A DNA stretch of 64,000 bases from RUG11690 sp045616665 (lineage in GTDB: Bacteria; Bacteroidota; Bacteroidia; Bacteroidales; WCHB1-69), in contig JAZLHE010000029.1 of assembly GCA_045616665.1 (NCBI GenBank), forward strand, positions 1-64,000. Direction: 5' to 3'. Position 1 is the first letter of the stretch, and each line of letters starts with the position of its first letter. The position numbers were made by a program, and so were the translations under genes. Below, in pieces: positions 41,879 through 51,919 of this stretch. Under the pieces are notes generated by a model. The model was not told the origin of the DNA and did not search any database. It was given only the letters and a program-made list of their open reading frames with translations.

Positions 41879-44800
41879 TTATCTTTTGATAACGAGTTTC
41901 TTAGTCATCATAGCATCACCGTTAACGAGTTTGATGAAGTACATACCTTGAGCAAAGTTGTCAACAGGTAAGCTGATGATTTGACCATCGTTTTCAACAT
42001 TAACTTGAGTAGAGATAACAGCCTTACCACTCATATCGAATACCTGAACGTTGGTCTTACCCTTAACACCGGCAACGGCAACATTAACGGTTACGTTGGC
42101 TGGGTTAGGATAAACCTTCATATCCACACTGGTAGCAGCATCCAAAGTAGTGATAGAAGTGATGTCTTCATTACCTTCAGCTGAAGCAGAAACTGGATCA
42201 ACATAGATGGTAATATAATCAAATGCAATCGTATCTTTTTTAATCAAATTAGTGTGTGCACCATGACCACCAACCTTCAACAGATCCTTATAAAGAGTAC
42301 CGTTGGTAGCAGCTTCAGGACCAGCAACGATTACAGCGTATGAAATTGTATATGTACCAGCTGAAGCAGGTTTCCAAGCTCCAAGGTCAACCGTGATCTT
42401 TCTATTATCAATAAAGTGCATATAGAACCAGTCGAATGGATATTCACTATTATCAAGGAATTCAGTTCCTGGGAAGAAATTGGCAGCAGTGTTGTAATTA
42501 GAAGAAGTCATATAGAGGTATTGCAAAGCAGGCGCATTATTAGTCAAGTCGAAGGCGTAAGATGTATTGTAAATACCACGAGTAACATCAAGAGTATTTG
42601 CCAATTGAGCATCAGTCATAGGAACGCCACCCTTATAGATTTGGAAATCAACAAATACACGAGTTTCAGGATTCCAACAATTTTGATGGATATACATTTC
42701 GAATGAAGTAGCATCGCCAACGTGAGCTTGCAAAGATCTGATGGATTCAGTACCACCCACTTCACGGAATTCGAATTGAGGTCTGTTGGTTGAAGTAACT
42801 TCTACGACATTGCTGTCCTTAACACTCTTACAATGATGCACATCATCTATAACTTCGATTGCATAGAGAGTAGGAACTGGAACACCGCCAATAATTTCAC
42901 TTTCATCAGGGATATCAGAACCATAGTCAAGAGTTCCAACAGAAGAAGCAGTACCATAAAACATTATAACACCATTCTTAAACCAAGTATATGAATAATT
43001 TCCAATCGGAGATATAGTTGCTGTTACATTAACTGGTTGACCATTACAAACAAGCGTATCATTTGACATTTTAACCTCGAAACCAGGATAGAAGTTAACC
43101 TTAGTGGTATCCGTGTTAGAACAGTTGTTGGCGTCTGTACCGATTACAACATATTGAATAGAATCAGTAACTTTAATTGACGAAGTAGTTTCACCAGTTG
43201 ACCAAACGTATGTAGTAGCACCAGTTGCGGTCAATGTAGCGGTATCACCCATACAAATTGTAGGATCATTAGGCTCAATAAGAACTGTTGGCAAAGCATT
43301 CTTTGTAATGGTAATAGTAGTAGTGTCACTATGGCAAGCTGGGAATTCAGCATAATAAGCAACAGCCTTCATAGAACCATTATCAGTATAGGTCTTTGGC
43401 AATGTAGGATTAGTATATAAGGCCGTATCTGCACCATACGTAATAGAGAAGTCAGATGCTGAAATAACAACACTGTCACCTGCACAGAAAGAAGTAGTTC
43501 CGGTATATACAGGTTGTGCTAAAGTATTGAAATAGGTAATAGCGATAGTATCTGAATTCCAATATGGGCAAGCCACACCATAACCAACACTACCAACAGT
43601 ATCATATTCAGAATAAACAAATGTAAGGAGAGTGTCACCAGTTACATCAAAATCATAAGTATGATTCTCGATAGTGTCACCATTCCAAATAACATCAAGA
43701 TGACCTTTGACTTCAGGAAGTCTAGTGTGGAGTTTCTTAACATTGCGTTTGAATGAACCGAAATAATGGCTATTTGTGAAACAAATATTAGTATCAACCC
43801 AAGCAGCTCCAGCAGTAGAAACAACTGGTTTAGAGAAATTATAATCAGGCATATTTACCATCTTAATCTTATAAGTAGTATCAGTATAACAAGCATTAGC
43901 TACAGTAGCAGCAGCAGTATCGGTAACTCTAATCGTATAAAAACCAGCAGTAGTCGGTTTAGTAGCACTGAAACTTGATGAACCAGCAGTTGCGTAAGTA
44001 AATTCATCAGCTGGATGAGCTTTTGTAAATTCATAAGAAGCAGATGAATTACTGCAATAATATACAGTATCATTGAACATATTGGTTGGGAAGAGATTTG
44101 TAGGAACTTCTGGCTTACGATTTTCAATCAAGACAAATTTCAAAGTATCACTTGGACAATATGGAGCAAGTTTACTGTAAGCAACTACGTCATACGAACC
44201 CTTCGTAGTGATTGTAGCGGTGGCAACACCAGCAGAATAAATAACAATAGAGTCGCTTGTTGAAGTAAAGTTAGCCTTAGTAATAGCGACTGGTGAACCT
44301 GCACAATAAGTAGCAGTATCAATTGTGTAATATCCAGGAGTAGAAGAAAGCAAAGCAGGTTTTGTCGGAGCAGAGATAAAATCGATATCAATAGTATCCG
44401 GATGAGCAATATAACAAGTGGCGCTATAATCACCATTTGCATATACAACAGCTGCATTGACAATAGCCATCGTATCAACTGATGAGAAAGTATGATGAAC
44501 TGTATCCAAATCAACAGCAACTTCTCTGTTAACTGTTCTACTCAACAAATTCCAATCAAAAATACTTGAATCGGCTGGAGAGAAAGTATTGAACTTAGCT
44601 TGGATAGTATCTTGGAATACATCATACTGACAATATGAATCATCAGATTTACGAGTAACCGTAATAGTAGGAGTAGCAATTTCTACGATATCATACTTGA
44701 AGGTATCGACACAACCATATTCAGAGGTTAAGACTAACTTAATGCCGGTGTAAGCAGAATCGGGCTGAGTAGCAACATTAACTGAATCACCATAAAAATA

Positions 44801-47800
44801 TTTAGCAGTTACATCAGTAGGAATATTGAAGCTGTATGATATTGGAGCAGCACCTTCACAATAGAAAATAGTAGGATCACCTTCATTATTGTGAGCTGTT
44901 GGGAAGTTAGTTGGAGCAACAGGAAGTGGATTTACAGTAAAGTGATAATAAATGGTCGTATCCCAAGTACAAACATTGCCGTCAGGATGTACGTGTCTTG
45001 CAGAAATTCCAATGGTATCAACATAGGTTGAATCAGCAATAATATGAGTAAGAATCATATTAGCTGTAGTATCAACACCGTTAAGTGTATAGGTGTAATT
45101 CAACGTATCGGTTGCAGAAGCGTGTGCAACAGGAGCAACATTGACGTGAAGGGTATCGGTTGGAGTTTCTACATAGCATCTTGCTGTAGAATCTGATGGG
45201 GTAGATTCATCATTGTATTTGATAGTTACTGTAGCAGTAGGAACACCCGTCACTTTAACTTCAACTTTAGCAGTATCAGAAGTACAAGTCAAACTTGCAC
45301 TATGAACAGTATCAAATACCGCAGAATAATTACCAGCAACTTGAAGAACATTAGGATTTTTACCGTCTGTCCATACAAGTGTACCGATTTGAGGTTCGGC
45401 TTGCGCTGGAACAACACTGATATCAGAAGCAGCACAGAAATACTGTACAGCTGGGGTGATGATAGGTTTACCAGGAACTTCAACAGTGTTAATTACAATT
45501 GAAGAATCATTTTTACAAGAATGTATATCTGTAATAGTAACAACAGCAACTGTATCTTGAGATAAAACAACATTCAACTTAGATGAATCTGAAACTACGT
45601 TATCATCTAAAGTCCACTTATAGGCGACAAGCGTCGAATCTGAAGAAACAGTAATATTGGTGAAAGAATTCTGACAATATTCAACTTCACCAGTCAAAAT
45701 GATATTTGGCAAAGCATTAACCTTTAAGTCGATATATTTTGTAGATTGGCAGTTGTGGTTATCGGTAGCCACAACAGAAACTCTGTTATCAACAACACTT
45801 GGAACAACTTTGATGGTATCTTGTGAAATTTGAGTATAATCTTTAGCATACCATTTGTAAGTACGAATCGTATCTGCAGTAGCATCATCAGGGAAGTATT
45901 CGCAATTGATCATCACGCTGTCATATTCACAAATTTGAGCAGGAGAAATCTGATGTAAGTTGATATTAACACCAATTACACGGATAGTCTTGGTTTCTTC
46001 GTTTACACATTTTGTTACGGTATCAATAAAGTGAGCGGTAAAGGTATGTTTACCTGCCGGGAAGTTTTTCAAAGTGAAAGATTGCAAATCCTTAATAGGA
46101 TCAGTTAATTCTGGAGTAGCAGGACCTACGTAAGTCCATTTTTGGAATACCACGTCGGCGCTATCTGGAACGAAAGAAACTCTGGCTGTATCGCCAAAGC
46201 AGATAAAATCTAAGCAAGTAATTTTACCTGTAGGAAGAACTCCTTCGTAAGGAACAGTAACATCGATAGAATCAACACAACCGGTGGTAGTATTTTCAAC
46301 AACCAAAGTATAAGTACCATTCACAAGTTCTGTGAAAACTGAATCGGCTTGAGGACCCAATACTTTAGAAGCATTCTTCAAAGTATATTCGTAAGTCTTA
46401 GGAGTAGCTTCGGTACGACCGTTAGGTGTAGCGGTAATATGGGCAATAACTTGACCAGAATATGGTTCAGCACAATGTTTATTGGCAACAACGCTGTCGG
46501 TCAAAACACGAGTGGCAGGAGCGTCAATAATCATTTCTTCATTAGCGTGGTTTCTACAACCGTTAGCATTTTCCACAACCAAATAATAAGTATTGGCAGC
46601 CAATTTTTCAAAAGCTTTTTCTTCTTGCCAAGTAGCACCATTGTCGATGCTGTAATTTACATAATCGGGAGTAGTGAAGATAATCTTACCATTATTACCA
46701 ACACAATAATCATTATCGAAAACATTGTAGTTAACTTCTGCAGTGATAATAGGAAGTGTATCCACCGTAATCTCGATGGTATCGGTATTGGTACAACCAT
46801 TAGCATCGGTTACGAACAAAGCAACTTTATAAGTACCGGCTTTAGCAGCCACGAAAGTAGTGGTATCGGCATCGGCTGGAGTCAAAGTAGCAGCTGGATT
46901 AGAAGTCCAAGCGTAGGTATAAACTTTAGAAGTTGAATCAACCACAGCAGATCTGATAATCAATTCGCTTTCAGCGCAAACTTCACCATTATTGTCGGCA
47001 GACAAAGTGATATGAGGAATATCATTAACGGTAATGTTGATTTGCAACCAATTTTCAATTTCAGTTTCGCAACCGAAATCATTGGAAGAAGAAACATATA
47101 AAGTGGTATTAGCTGAATAAGTAGCAGTATATTCAGTACCTTCAGCCAAAACCGTGGTCTTATCGGCGGAATACCACGTAGAGGTACTTGCGTGTTGACC
47201 GTTAGCCACAGTCAAGGTAATTTCTTGAGGACCGCAAACCGTGGTTTCACTGCTAACCAATGCAGGGACACCGATTTCAGGATAAGCCAAAATCAAGAAT
47301 TCAGCACTTGTAGCGTGGCAAGTAACTTCAGGATGCTCTTCGGTTACATATACTGTGAAATGTTGAGTAGTGGTATCAGCTACATTATTAATATATGTAT
47401 AAGTAGTATCGTTGGCACCAGAAATTTCAACATCATTCATTTTCCATTGATAAGAAGTCAAGTTGGTTGGATTAGCAGACAAGACAGCTTGTGCGTTATA
47501 GCAAAGGGTATCATTGTCGGCGCTAATGGCAACCACTGGGTTAGCATAAACATTAACGATAATAGAATCGTAATCTGCACTAACACATTCATTCACTGAA
47601 TTCATATCTTGAATTCTCAAATAATAATATTGAGTACCAGCAGCTGTAGTGGTTGGAGTTGGAGCTTCAGTAGAAGTCACTTCGTCTGGGTTAGTTCCCC
47701 AAAGCACTTGCATACCGGCTGGGAGCTCTCCGTTATATACTAATTGAGCTGCATTATCATTAACACAATATTCTTGAACTCTATCGGCTTCAGGAACAAC

Positions 47801-48934
47801 CGGACCGGCAGGAATTTGATTGATAGTGATATGGAAAGTATCGATTTCACTTTCGCAACCCCAGAGGTTGTCGTGACGTTTCACATAAAATTCGTATGTG
47901 CCAGCAGTAGTATCCGTAATAGGAGTAAAGGATGGCATATATTCGAAGTCTCTACCATATACTGACCAATAAGCAACGATTTGATCGGCGTGATCGGCCA
48001 AGGCAGGATTAGGTTCTGTTGGAAGAACGATAGGGTCAGCGGGAACTTTTTGGCAATAGTTGAAGGAAGAATCGCTCAAAGTAGGAGTAGTTGGGTGAAC
48101 ATAATGCGTATAATCGTAAGTGATAACGCTGTCGATTCTATAACCGCAACCAGTATCTACGTAAGCAATTTTATAAATACCAGTCGTATCCATAGTAAAT
48201 TCAGGTTTGCCAACCGTTACAGGATCACAATCCTTAATGATAGTAGTTTGTTCAATAAAACGACGAGTGGTAATTGTATCAGAAGCAAGGAGACGACCAC
48301 GGTGAGATTGGTGACCACCGATATTCAAGCGTTGGCCTTCATCCCAATAAAGTTCGTTATTCGTACCGTGAATACGTTCATAAATTTTCACAATCAAAAC
48401 AGCATCTTGGAAAACCTGATTCCATTTAACAACCAATCTTGAATTGGTGTTAACCAGGAATTTGAAAAAGAAATAGTCGAAAGCGACATTGCTGATTTCA
48501 TAGGTTCCGGGGAAGATCTCAATAGCGCCGGGGTATTCATAGCGATTATCCGGCATCAGCGGAGTGCCCAACCAATGAAGTTCGTTGTAAGAAGTCTGCA
48601 ATTTGATGTCGCAGAAACGACTCAGGTCGTGCTGACCATCCAAGACGTTTTCGCCATCCAACCACAACTCGGTTTCGATTGAAACCTTTCCGGTTTCATA
48701 ATCAATACCAAGGCAGTTTTCATCAGAAAACATTAAGTCATAGACATCCGTCGCACCAAACACCAGATTATTCATCGTGTTGTTCAGTGGAAGATCTCCA
48801 TTTGGCAAATTCGCGATGTTACGCATCGTATCGGCACTAGGATTGAACAGCTGGAAGCAGCAATCCCTTTGTGCTTGCACGCTAAACATCGAGAATAAGA
48901 TGCTTAAGAAGCAAATTGATACTAATTTTTTCAT
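41879..48934 (-). CDS. Giant multi-domain T9SS-exported surface protein
   Basis: A 2351-residue secreted protein, the largest gene of the window. The signal peptide is MKKLVSICFLSILFSMFSVQA. Residues 22 to about 220 form a unique N-terminal region. From about 220 to 2150 many Ig/PKD-like beta modules follow, each 80-100 residues, with recurrent Cys pairs and phrases such as CVNDN, TYCAGSPV and ITVNDIP. The last 75 residues (VDMKVYPNPANVTVNVAVAG onward, ending GMYFIKLVNGDAMMTKKLVIKR) are a type A sorting domain for the type IX secretion system. Likely role: cell-surface or released adhesin. Its -7 box is at 49049-49056 and a strong terminator follows it. Confidence 0.88.
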   Translation of the reverse strand: MKKLVSICFLSILFSMFSVQAQRDCCFQLFNPSADTMRNIANLPNGDLPLNNTMNNLVFGATDVYDLMFSDENCLGIDYETGKVSIETELWLDGENVLDGQHDLSRFCDIKLQTSYNELHWLGTPLMPDNRYEYPGAIEIFPGTYEISNVAFDYFFFKFLVNTNSRLVVKWNQVFQDAVLIVKIYERIHGTNNELYWDEGQRLNIGGHQSHRGRLLASDTITTRRFIEQTTIIKDCDPVTVGKPEFTMDTTGIYKIAYVDTGCGYRIDSVITYDYTHYVHPTTPTLSDSSFNYCQKVPADPIVLPTEPNPALADHADQIVAYWSVYGRDFEYMPSFTPITDTTAGTYEFYVKRHDNLWGCESEIDTFHITINQIPAGPVVPEADRVQEYCVNDNAAQLVYNGELPAGMQVLWGTNPDEVTSTEAPTPTTTAAGTQYYYLRIQDMNSVNECVSADYDSIIVNVYANPVVAISADNDTLCYNAQAVLSANPTNLTSYQWKMNDVEISGANDTTYTYINNVADTTTQHFTVYVTEEHPEVTCHATSAEFLILAYPEIGVPALVSSETTVCGPQEITLTVANGQHASTSTWYSADKTTVLAEGTEYTATYSANTTLYVSSSNDFGCETEIENWLQINITVNDIPHITLSADNNGEVCAESELIIRSAVVDSTSKVYTYAWTSNPAATLTPADADTTTFVAAKAGTYKVALFVTDANGCTNTDTIEITVDTLPIITAEVNYNVFDNDYCVGNNGKIIFTTPDYVNYSIDNGATWQEEKAFEKLAANTYYLVVENANGCRNHANEEMIIDAPATRVLTDSVVANKHCAEPYSGQVIAHITATPNGRTEATPKTYEYTLKNASKVLGPQADSVFTELVNGTYTLVVENTTTGCVDSIDVTVPYEGVLPTGKITCLDFICFGDTARVSFVPDSADVVFQKWTYVGPATPELTDPIKDLQSFTLKNFPAGKHTFTAHFIDTVTKCVNEETKTIRVIGVNINLHQISPAQICEYDSVMINCEYFPDDATADTIRTYKWYAKDYTQISQDTIKVVPSVVDNRVSVVATDNHNCQSTKYIDLKVNALPNIILTGEVEYCQNSFTNITVSSDSTLVAYKWTLDDNVVSDSSKLNVVLSQDTVAVVTITDIHSCKNDSSIVINTVEVPGKPIITPAVQYFCAASDISVVPAQAEPQIGTLVWTDGKNPNVLQVAGNYSAVFDTVHSASLTCTSDTAKVEVKVTGVPTATVTIKYNDESTPSDSTARCYVETPTDTLHVNVAPVAHASATDTLNYTYTLNGVDTTANMILTHIIADSTYVDTIGISARHVHPDGNVCTWDTTIYYHFTVNPLPVAPTNFPTAHNNEGDPTIFYCEGAAPISYSFNIPTDVTAKYFYGDSVNVATQPDSAYTGIKLVLTSEYGCVDTFKYDIVEIATPTITVTRKSDDSYCQYDVFQDTIQAKFNTFSPADSSIFDWNLLSRTVNREVAVDLDTVHHTFSSVDTMAIVNAAVVYANGDYSATCYIAHPDTIDIDFISAPTKPALLSSTPGYYTIDTATYCAGSPVAITKANFTSTSDSIVIYSAGVATATITTKGSYDVVAYSKLAPYCPSDTLKFVLIENRKPEVPTNLFPTNMFNDTVYYCSNSSASYEFTKAHPADEFTYATAGSSSFSATKPTTAGFYTIRVTDTAAATVANACYTDTTYKIKMVNMPDYNFSKPVVSTAGAAWVDTNICFTNSHYFGSFKRNVKKLHTRLPEVKGHLDVIWNGDTIENHTYDFDVTGDTLLTFVYSEYDTVGSVGYGVACPYWNSDTIAITYFNTLAQPVYTGTTSFCAGDSVVISASDFSITYGADTALYTNPTLPKTYTDNGSMKAVAYYAEFPACHSDTTTITITKNALPTVLIEPNDPTICMGDTATLTATGATTYVWSTGETTSSIKVTDSIQYVVIGTDANNCSNTDTTKVNFYPGFEVKMSNDTLVCNGQPVNVTATISPIGNYSYTWFKNGVIMFYGTASSVGTLDYGSDIPDESEIIGGVPVPTLYAIEVIDDVHHCKSVKDSNVVEVTSTNRPQFEFREVGGTESIRSLQAHVGDATSFEMYIHQNCWNPETRVFVDFQIYKGGVPMTDAQLANTLDVTRGIYNTSYAFDLTNNAPALQYLYMTSSNYNTAANFFPGTEFLDNSEYPFDWFYMHFIDNRKITVDLGAWKPASAGTYTISYAVIVAGPEAATNGTLYKDLLKVGGHGAHTNLIKKDTIAFDYITIYVDPVSASAEGNEDITSITTLDAATSVDMKVYPNPANVTVNVAVAGVKGKTNVQVFDMSGKAVISTQVNVENDGQIISLPVDNFAQGMYFIKLVNGDAMMTKKLVIKR

Positions 48935-49048
48935 AGATTTTTGAATTTAATTGTTATTGATTTTTTATCCTTATTTTCTTTTATTTTATTGGTTTTACGT
49001 TAGTTAAGTCTATTTATTGATAATATACTACATTACAATTTCAACGTG

Positions 49049-49056
49049 CAAAAATA
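49049..49056 (-). promoter_or_regulatory. -7 box for the giant surface-protein gene
   Basis: TATTTTTG on the minus strand, 115 bases before the ATG at 48934. It implies a long AT-rich leader. Confidence 0.45.
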
Positions 49057-49191
49057 CATTTTTTTTTAATACATATCACATATTTTTCATTTTTCTTTAT
49101 TTTTTTTGCTTTCAGGGTATTTTTTTTCTTACAAAATTTAAAAATTGGGATTAAACATTTTCGCCTTGTGGTTGTGCTATAGAATAATTTA

Positions 49192-49358
49192 CGGAATTAT
49201 CTCTTTCCGTCTTGTAAAGAGATTCCGACTTCGCAATGCTTCGTCGGAATGGCGATGAGTTATTGGGCAAAAAGTAGCGGCGACGAAACACAACTGCGAT
49301 ATAGTTCGGACACGATGTTGCCGCAAACATCCCAACAAGATTAAAGGGGATCATTCCG
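49192..49358. mobile_element. MITE-like element with inverted dispersed repeats
   Basis: The left end CGGAATTATCTCTTTCCGTC (from 49192) is the inverted form of the right end (49334-49358), which reads AACAAGATTAAAGGGGATCA and then TTCCG. Inside is a second perfect inverted repeat, ATTCCGAC (49222-49229) with GTCGGAAT (49243-49250). The size of about 167 bases, terminal inverted repeats and lack of coding capacity fit a miniature inverted-repeat element. Target-site duplication was not established. Confidence 0.45.
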
Positions 49359-49401
49359 CTATAAATTATATGTATTCGAAAAGAAATGGATAACGGAGAA
49401 T

Positions 49402-50085
49402 TTATTCTTCCACCAGCAAATCAGGGCGGCGCTCGGCGGTACGTTTCAGCTGCTGCTCCATACGCCACTCGTCAATTTTCTGCTGGTGGCCCGACAAAAG
49501 GATGTCAGGGACTTTATGTCCATTATAGTCAGCCGGCCTGGTATAGACGGGAGCCGAGAGCAAACCGTCCTGAAAAGAATCCAGCAAGGCGGAGGTTTCG
49601 TCGTGGAGCACTCCCGGGATAATACGGGCCACGGCGTCCACGATAGCCATTGCGGCAATTTCGCCGCCGGACAGGACATAGTCACCGATGCTTACCTCTT
49701 CATCCACGAACAACTCCCTCACTCGTTCGTCAACGCCTTTATAATGACCGCAAAGGATCATAACATTTTCGCACATTGACAATCTATTGGCATAACTCTG
49801 GTCAAAAGTCTGACCATCCGGGGCCATAAACAGCACCAAATCGTAATGTCTTTCGTTTTTCAACTTTTCGATGCAACGGGCTATCGGTTCCACCATCATC
49901 ACCATACCTGCACCGCCACCGAAGGGATAGTCATCGACGCGACGATGCTTGTCGGTACTGTAATCCCTGATATCGTGGGTATGCAATTCGAGATAGCCGC
50001 CTTTAACGGCTCTACTAATAATGGAGCAGCCAAACACGCCGGTGAACATTTCCGGGAAAAGAGTCAAAATATCTATCCTCATCAT
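49402..50085 (-). CDS. trmD: tRNA (guanine-N1-)-methyltransferase
   Basis: A 227-residue TrmD, which makes m1G37 next to the anticodon and prevents frameshifting. The start MRIDILTLFPEMFTGVFG is typical. The trefoil-knot SAM motifs are LCGHYKGVDERVRE and VSIGDYVLSGGEIAAM, and the C-terminal domain has PDILLSGHQQKIDEWR. The gene begins directly after the O-methyltransferase stop. The usual rpsP-rimM-trmD-rplS operon is not present here. Confidence 0.96.
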   Translation of the reverse strand: MMRIDILTLFPEMFTGVFGCSIISRAVKGGYLELHTHDIRDYSTDKHRRVDDYPFGGGAGMVMMVEPIARCIEKLKNERHYDLVLFMAPDGQTFDQSYANRLSMCENVMILCGHYKGVDERVRELFVDEEVSIGDYVLSGGEIAAMAIVDAVARIIPGVLHDETSALLDSFQDGLLSAPVYTRPADYNGHKVPDILLSGHQQKIDEWRMEQQLKRTAERRPDLLVEE

Positions 50086-50730
50086 TTATTTACAAATAAC
50101 CATCATAATACCGTCGCGCAGGGGCAGCAAAACGTTATTTACGCGCTGATCCTGCTGCACATAATCATTAAATTCCATAATTGCCTTCGTATCCGAATCG
50201 CTGTGCGTCATTGGTTCAACGACCTTGCCGCTCCACAACATATTGTCGATAAGCAACACCCCACCCTTTCTCATTTTTGGCAGGATCATATCATAATAAA
50301 GACGATTGGTACGCTTATCCGCGTCAATAAAGGCCAAGTCCCAAGTGCAGTCGAATTGGGTAAGCAACGCCGCAGCGTCACCGATATGCAAGTTTATCTT
50401 ATTCTTATAAGGGGATTGGCTGACATATTTTAAAATGATGTCTTCCATTTCCTCATCGACCTCTATCGTATCGAGAATTCCATCGGCAGCAAGTCCTTCG
50501 GCGAGACACAAGGCGGAATAGCCGGTATAGGTCCCGATTTCCAGGATACGCTTAGGTTTAAGCATATTGGAAATCATAGAAAGGAAACGACCTTGCAATT
50601 GACCAGAGAGCATACGCGGTTTTACCTCGCGAAGGTGGGTTTCACGGTAGAGTCTATACAGCAAATCGCCTTCCGGAGTCGAGTGCGCTTCGCAATATTC
50701 TTCAATATTGATTGGGGTTATAGATTCCAT
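50086..50730 (-). CDS. SAM-dependent O-methyltransferase (class I)
   Basis: A 214-residue methyltransferase of the Methyltransf_3/YrrM type. The SAM motif is RILEIGTYTGYSALCLAEGL, followed by TIEVDEEMEDIILKY and the metal/catalytic region DLAFIDADKRTNRLYYDMI. It overlaps the xseB stop by 1 base and is followed directly by trmD. Related enzymes methylate catechols or a wobble uridine in tRNA (TrmR); the substrate here is not certain. Confidence 0.88.
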   Translation of the reverse strand: MESITPINIEEYCEAHSTPEGDLLYRLYRETHLREVKPRMLSGQLQGRFLSMISNMLKPKRILEIGTYTGYSALCLAEGLAADGILDTIEVDEEMEDIILKYVSQSPYKNKINLHIGDAAALLTQFDCTWDLAFIDADKRTNRLYYDMILPKMRKGGVLLIDNMLWSGKVVEPMTHSDSDTKAIMEFNDYVQQDQRVNNVLLPLRDGIMMVICK

Positions 50731-50909
50731 TATTCCGTCTCCATAATTTTGGCTATTTCCTCTTCGGTTTTAGACAATTTGTCCTTACATATTTTTATTA
50801 GGTAAAGGCAACGTTTGATCTTTTCGGACAATTCGTCAACAGAGACATCGGCATTTTCCATTTCACGCACGATTTGCTGTAATTCCTGGAAGGCATCGGT
50901 ATAATTCAT
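50730..50909 (-). CDS. xseB: Exodeoxyribonuclease VII small subunit
   Basis: A 59-residue XseB, the small helical subunit of exonuclease VII, which degrades single-stranded DNA. YTDAFQELQQIVREMENADV and SVDELSEKIKRC match the family. The ATG at 50909 (MNYTDAF) was chosen over an upstream ATG. The large subunit xseA, usually next to it, is not in the window. Confidence 0.9.
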   Translation of the reverse strand: MNYTDAFQELQQIVREMENADVSVDELSEKIKRCLYLIKICKDKLSKTEEEIAKIMETE

Positions 50910-50927
50910 ATTCAAAAATTTTGGATG

Positions 50928-50935
50928 CAAACTTA
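50928..50935 (-). promoter_or_regulatory. -7 box for xseB-OMT-trmD
   Basis: TAAGTTTG on the minus strand, 19 bases before the ATG at 50909. It fits TAnnTTTG and lies just past the ribosomal operon terminator. Confidence 0.5.
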
Positions 50936-50955
50936 CAAAAAAATCGGATTAGAAG

Positions 50956-50988
50956 CAAAAAAAACTCCCGTCGAAAAGGCGGGAGTTT
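50956..50988 (-). terminator. Terminator of the ribosomal-protein operon
   Basis: AAACTCCCG (50962-50970) and CGGGAGTTT (50980-50988) form a perfect 9-bp stem. On the minus strand it runs into a T tract (50957-50964), 22 bases after the rpsE stop. It closes the operon right after rpsE. Confidence 0.85.
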
Positions 50989-51010
50989 AAGATATAAGGA
51001 TATTGTGGAA

Positions 51011-51529
51011 TTATCCATTGAAAACGGTATCAAGCTGAACGCCACGAACTTTAGCGATAGTATAAGGATCGCGAAGTTGAGCCAAGGCATTGATAGTAGC
51101 TTTCACCACGCTGTGAGGGTTGGAAGAACCTTTAGACTTAGCCAACACGTTCTTTACTCCAACACTTTCCAACACGGCACGCATAGCACCACCAGCGATA
51201 ACACCGGTACCAGGAGCAGCAGGTTTCATAAACACGAGGGAACCGCTGTATTTGCCTTCTTGAGCGTGAGGAATAGTACCTTTGAGGATAGGAACCTGAA
51301 TCAAGTTTTTCTTTGCGTCATCGATACCCTTTGCGATAGCGGCGGAAACTTCCTTTGCCTTACCGAGTCCATAACCAACAACACCATTTTCGTTACCAAC
51401 GACAACGATAGCTGAAAAGCTGAAAGTACGACCACCCTTGGTAACCTTAGTAACTCTGTTCACTGCAACCAATCTATCTTTGAATTCGATATCGGTTGAT
51501 TTTACTCTTTTAATATTTACGTTTGACAT
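51011..51529 (-). CDS. rpsE: Ribosomal protein S5
   Basis: A 172-residue S5 of the 30S subunit, which supports decoding accuracy. RTFSFSAIVVVGNENGVVGYGLGKAKEVSAAI and the C-terminal GSSNPHSVVKATINALAQLR are diagnostic. It is the last gene of the run; in most Bacteroidales rpmD, rplO and secY follow, but here a terminator comes next. Confidence 0.97.
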   Translation of the reverse strand: MSNVNIKRVKSTDIEFKDRLVAVNRVTKVTKGGRTFSFSAIVVVGNENGVVGYGLGKAKEVSAAIAKGIDDAKKNLIQVPILKGTIPHAQEGKYSGSLVFMKPAAPGTGVIAGGAMRAVLESVGVKNVLAKSKGSSNPHSVVKATINALAQLRDPYTIAKVRGVQLDTVFNG

Positions 51530-51541
51530 ATCCTCTACAAA

Positions 51542-51901
51542 TTAGAAAGTTAAACCACCTTCTCTGGCAGCGTCGGCCAAAGATTTTATTCTACCATGAT
51601 ACAAATAGCCATTACGGTCAAAAACCACAGCTGAGACACCAGCGTTTTTGGCACGTTCGGCGATTAACTTGCCAACCATTGCCGATTTTTCGATTTTAGT
51701 ACCTTTTTGGTCTCTAATATCAGGGTTAACAGATGAAGCGGATGCCAAGGTAACACCGGCAACATCGTCAATAATTTGTACATAGATGTCATGATTACTT
51801 CTAAAGACTGACATTCTAGGACGTTCAGGAGTTCCGCTAACGATTTGGCGCACGCGATTTTTAATCCTGTTTCTTCTAAATTCTTTTTTATTGTAAGCCA
51901 T
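51542..51901 (-). CDS. rplR: Ribosomal protein L18
   Basis: A 119-residue L18, which binds 5S rRNA. RPRMSVFRSNHDIYVQIIDD and the C-terminal GYLYHGRIKSLADAAREGGL are typical. It lies 18 bases after rplF and 12 bases before rpsE in the spc-type order. Confidence 0.97.
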   Translation of the reverse strand: MAYNKKEFRRNRIKNRVRQIVSGTPERPRMSVFRSNHDIYVQIIDDVAGVTLASASSVNPDIRDQKGTKIEKSAMVGKLIAERAKNAGVSAVVFDRNGYLYHGRIKSLADAAREGGLTF

Positions 51902-51919
51902 CTTCTTAAATTTTCAATA

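Larger units (their letters stand above)
48935..49401. other. AT-rich gap with promoter and MITE-like element
   Basis: Bases 48935-49140 are AT-rich leader and promoter of the giant gene. Bases 49192-49358 are bounded by two inverted copies of the dispersed repeat and look like a miniature element. No gene is supported here; the minus-strand frame at 49151-49354 lies within that element. Confidence 0.6.
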
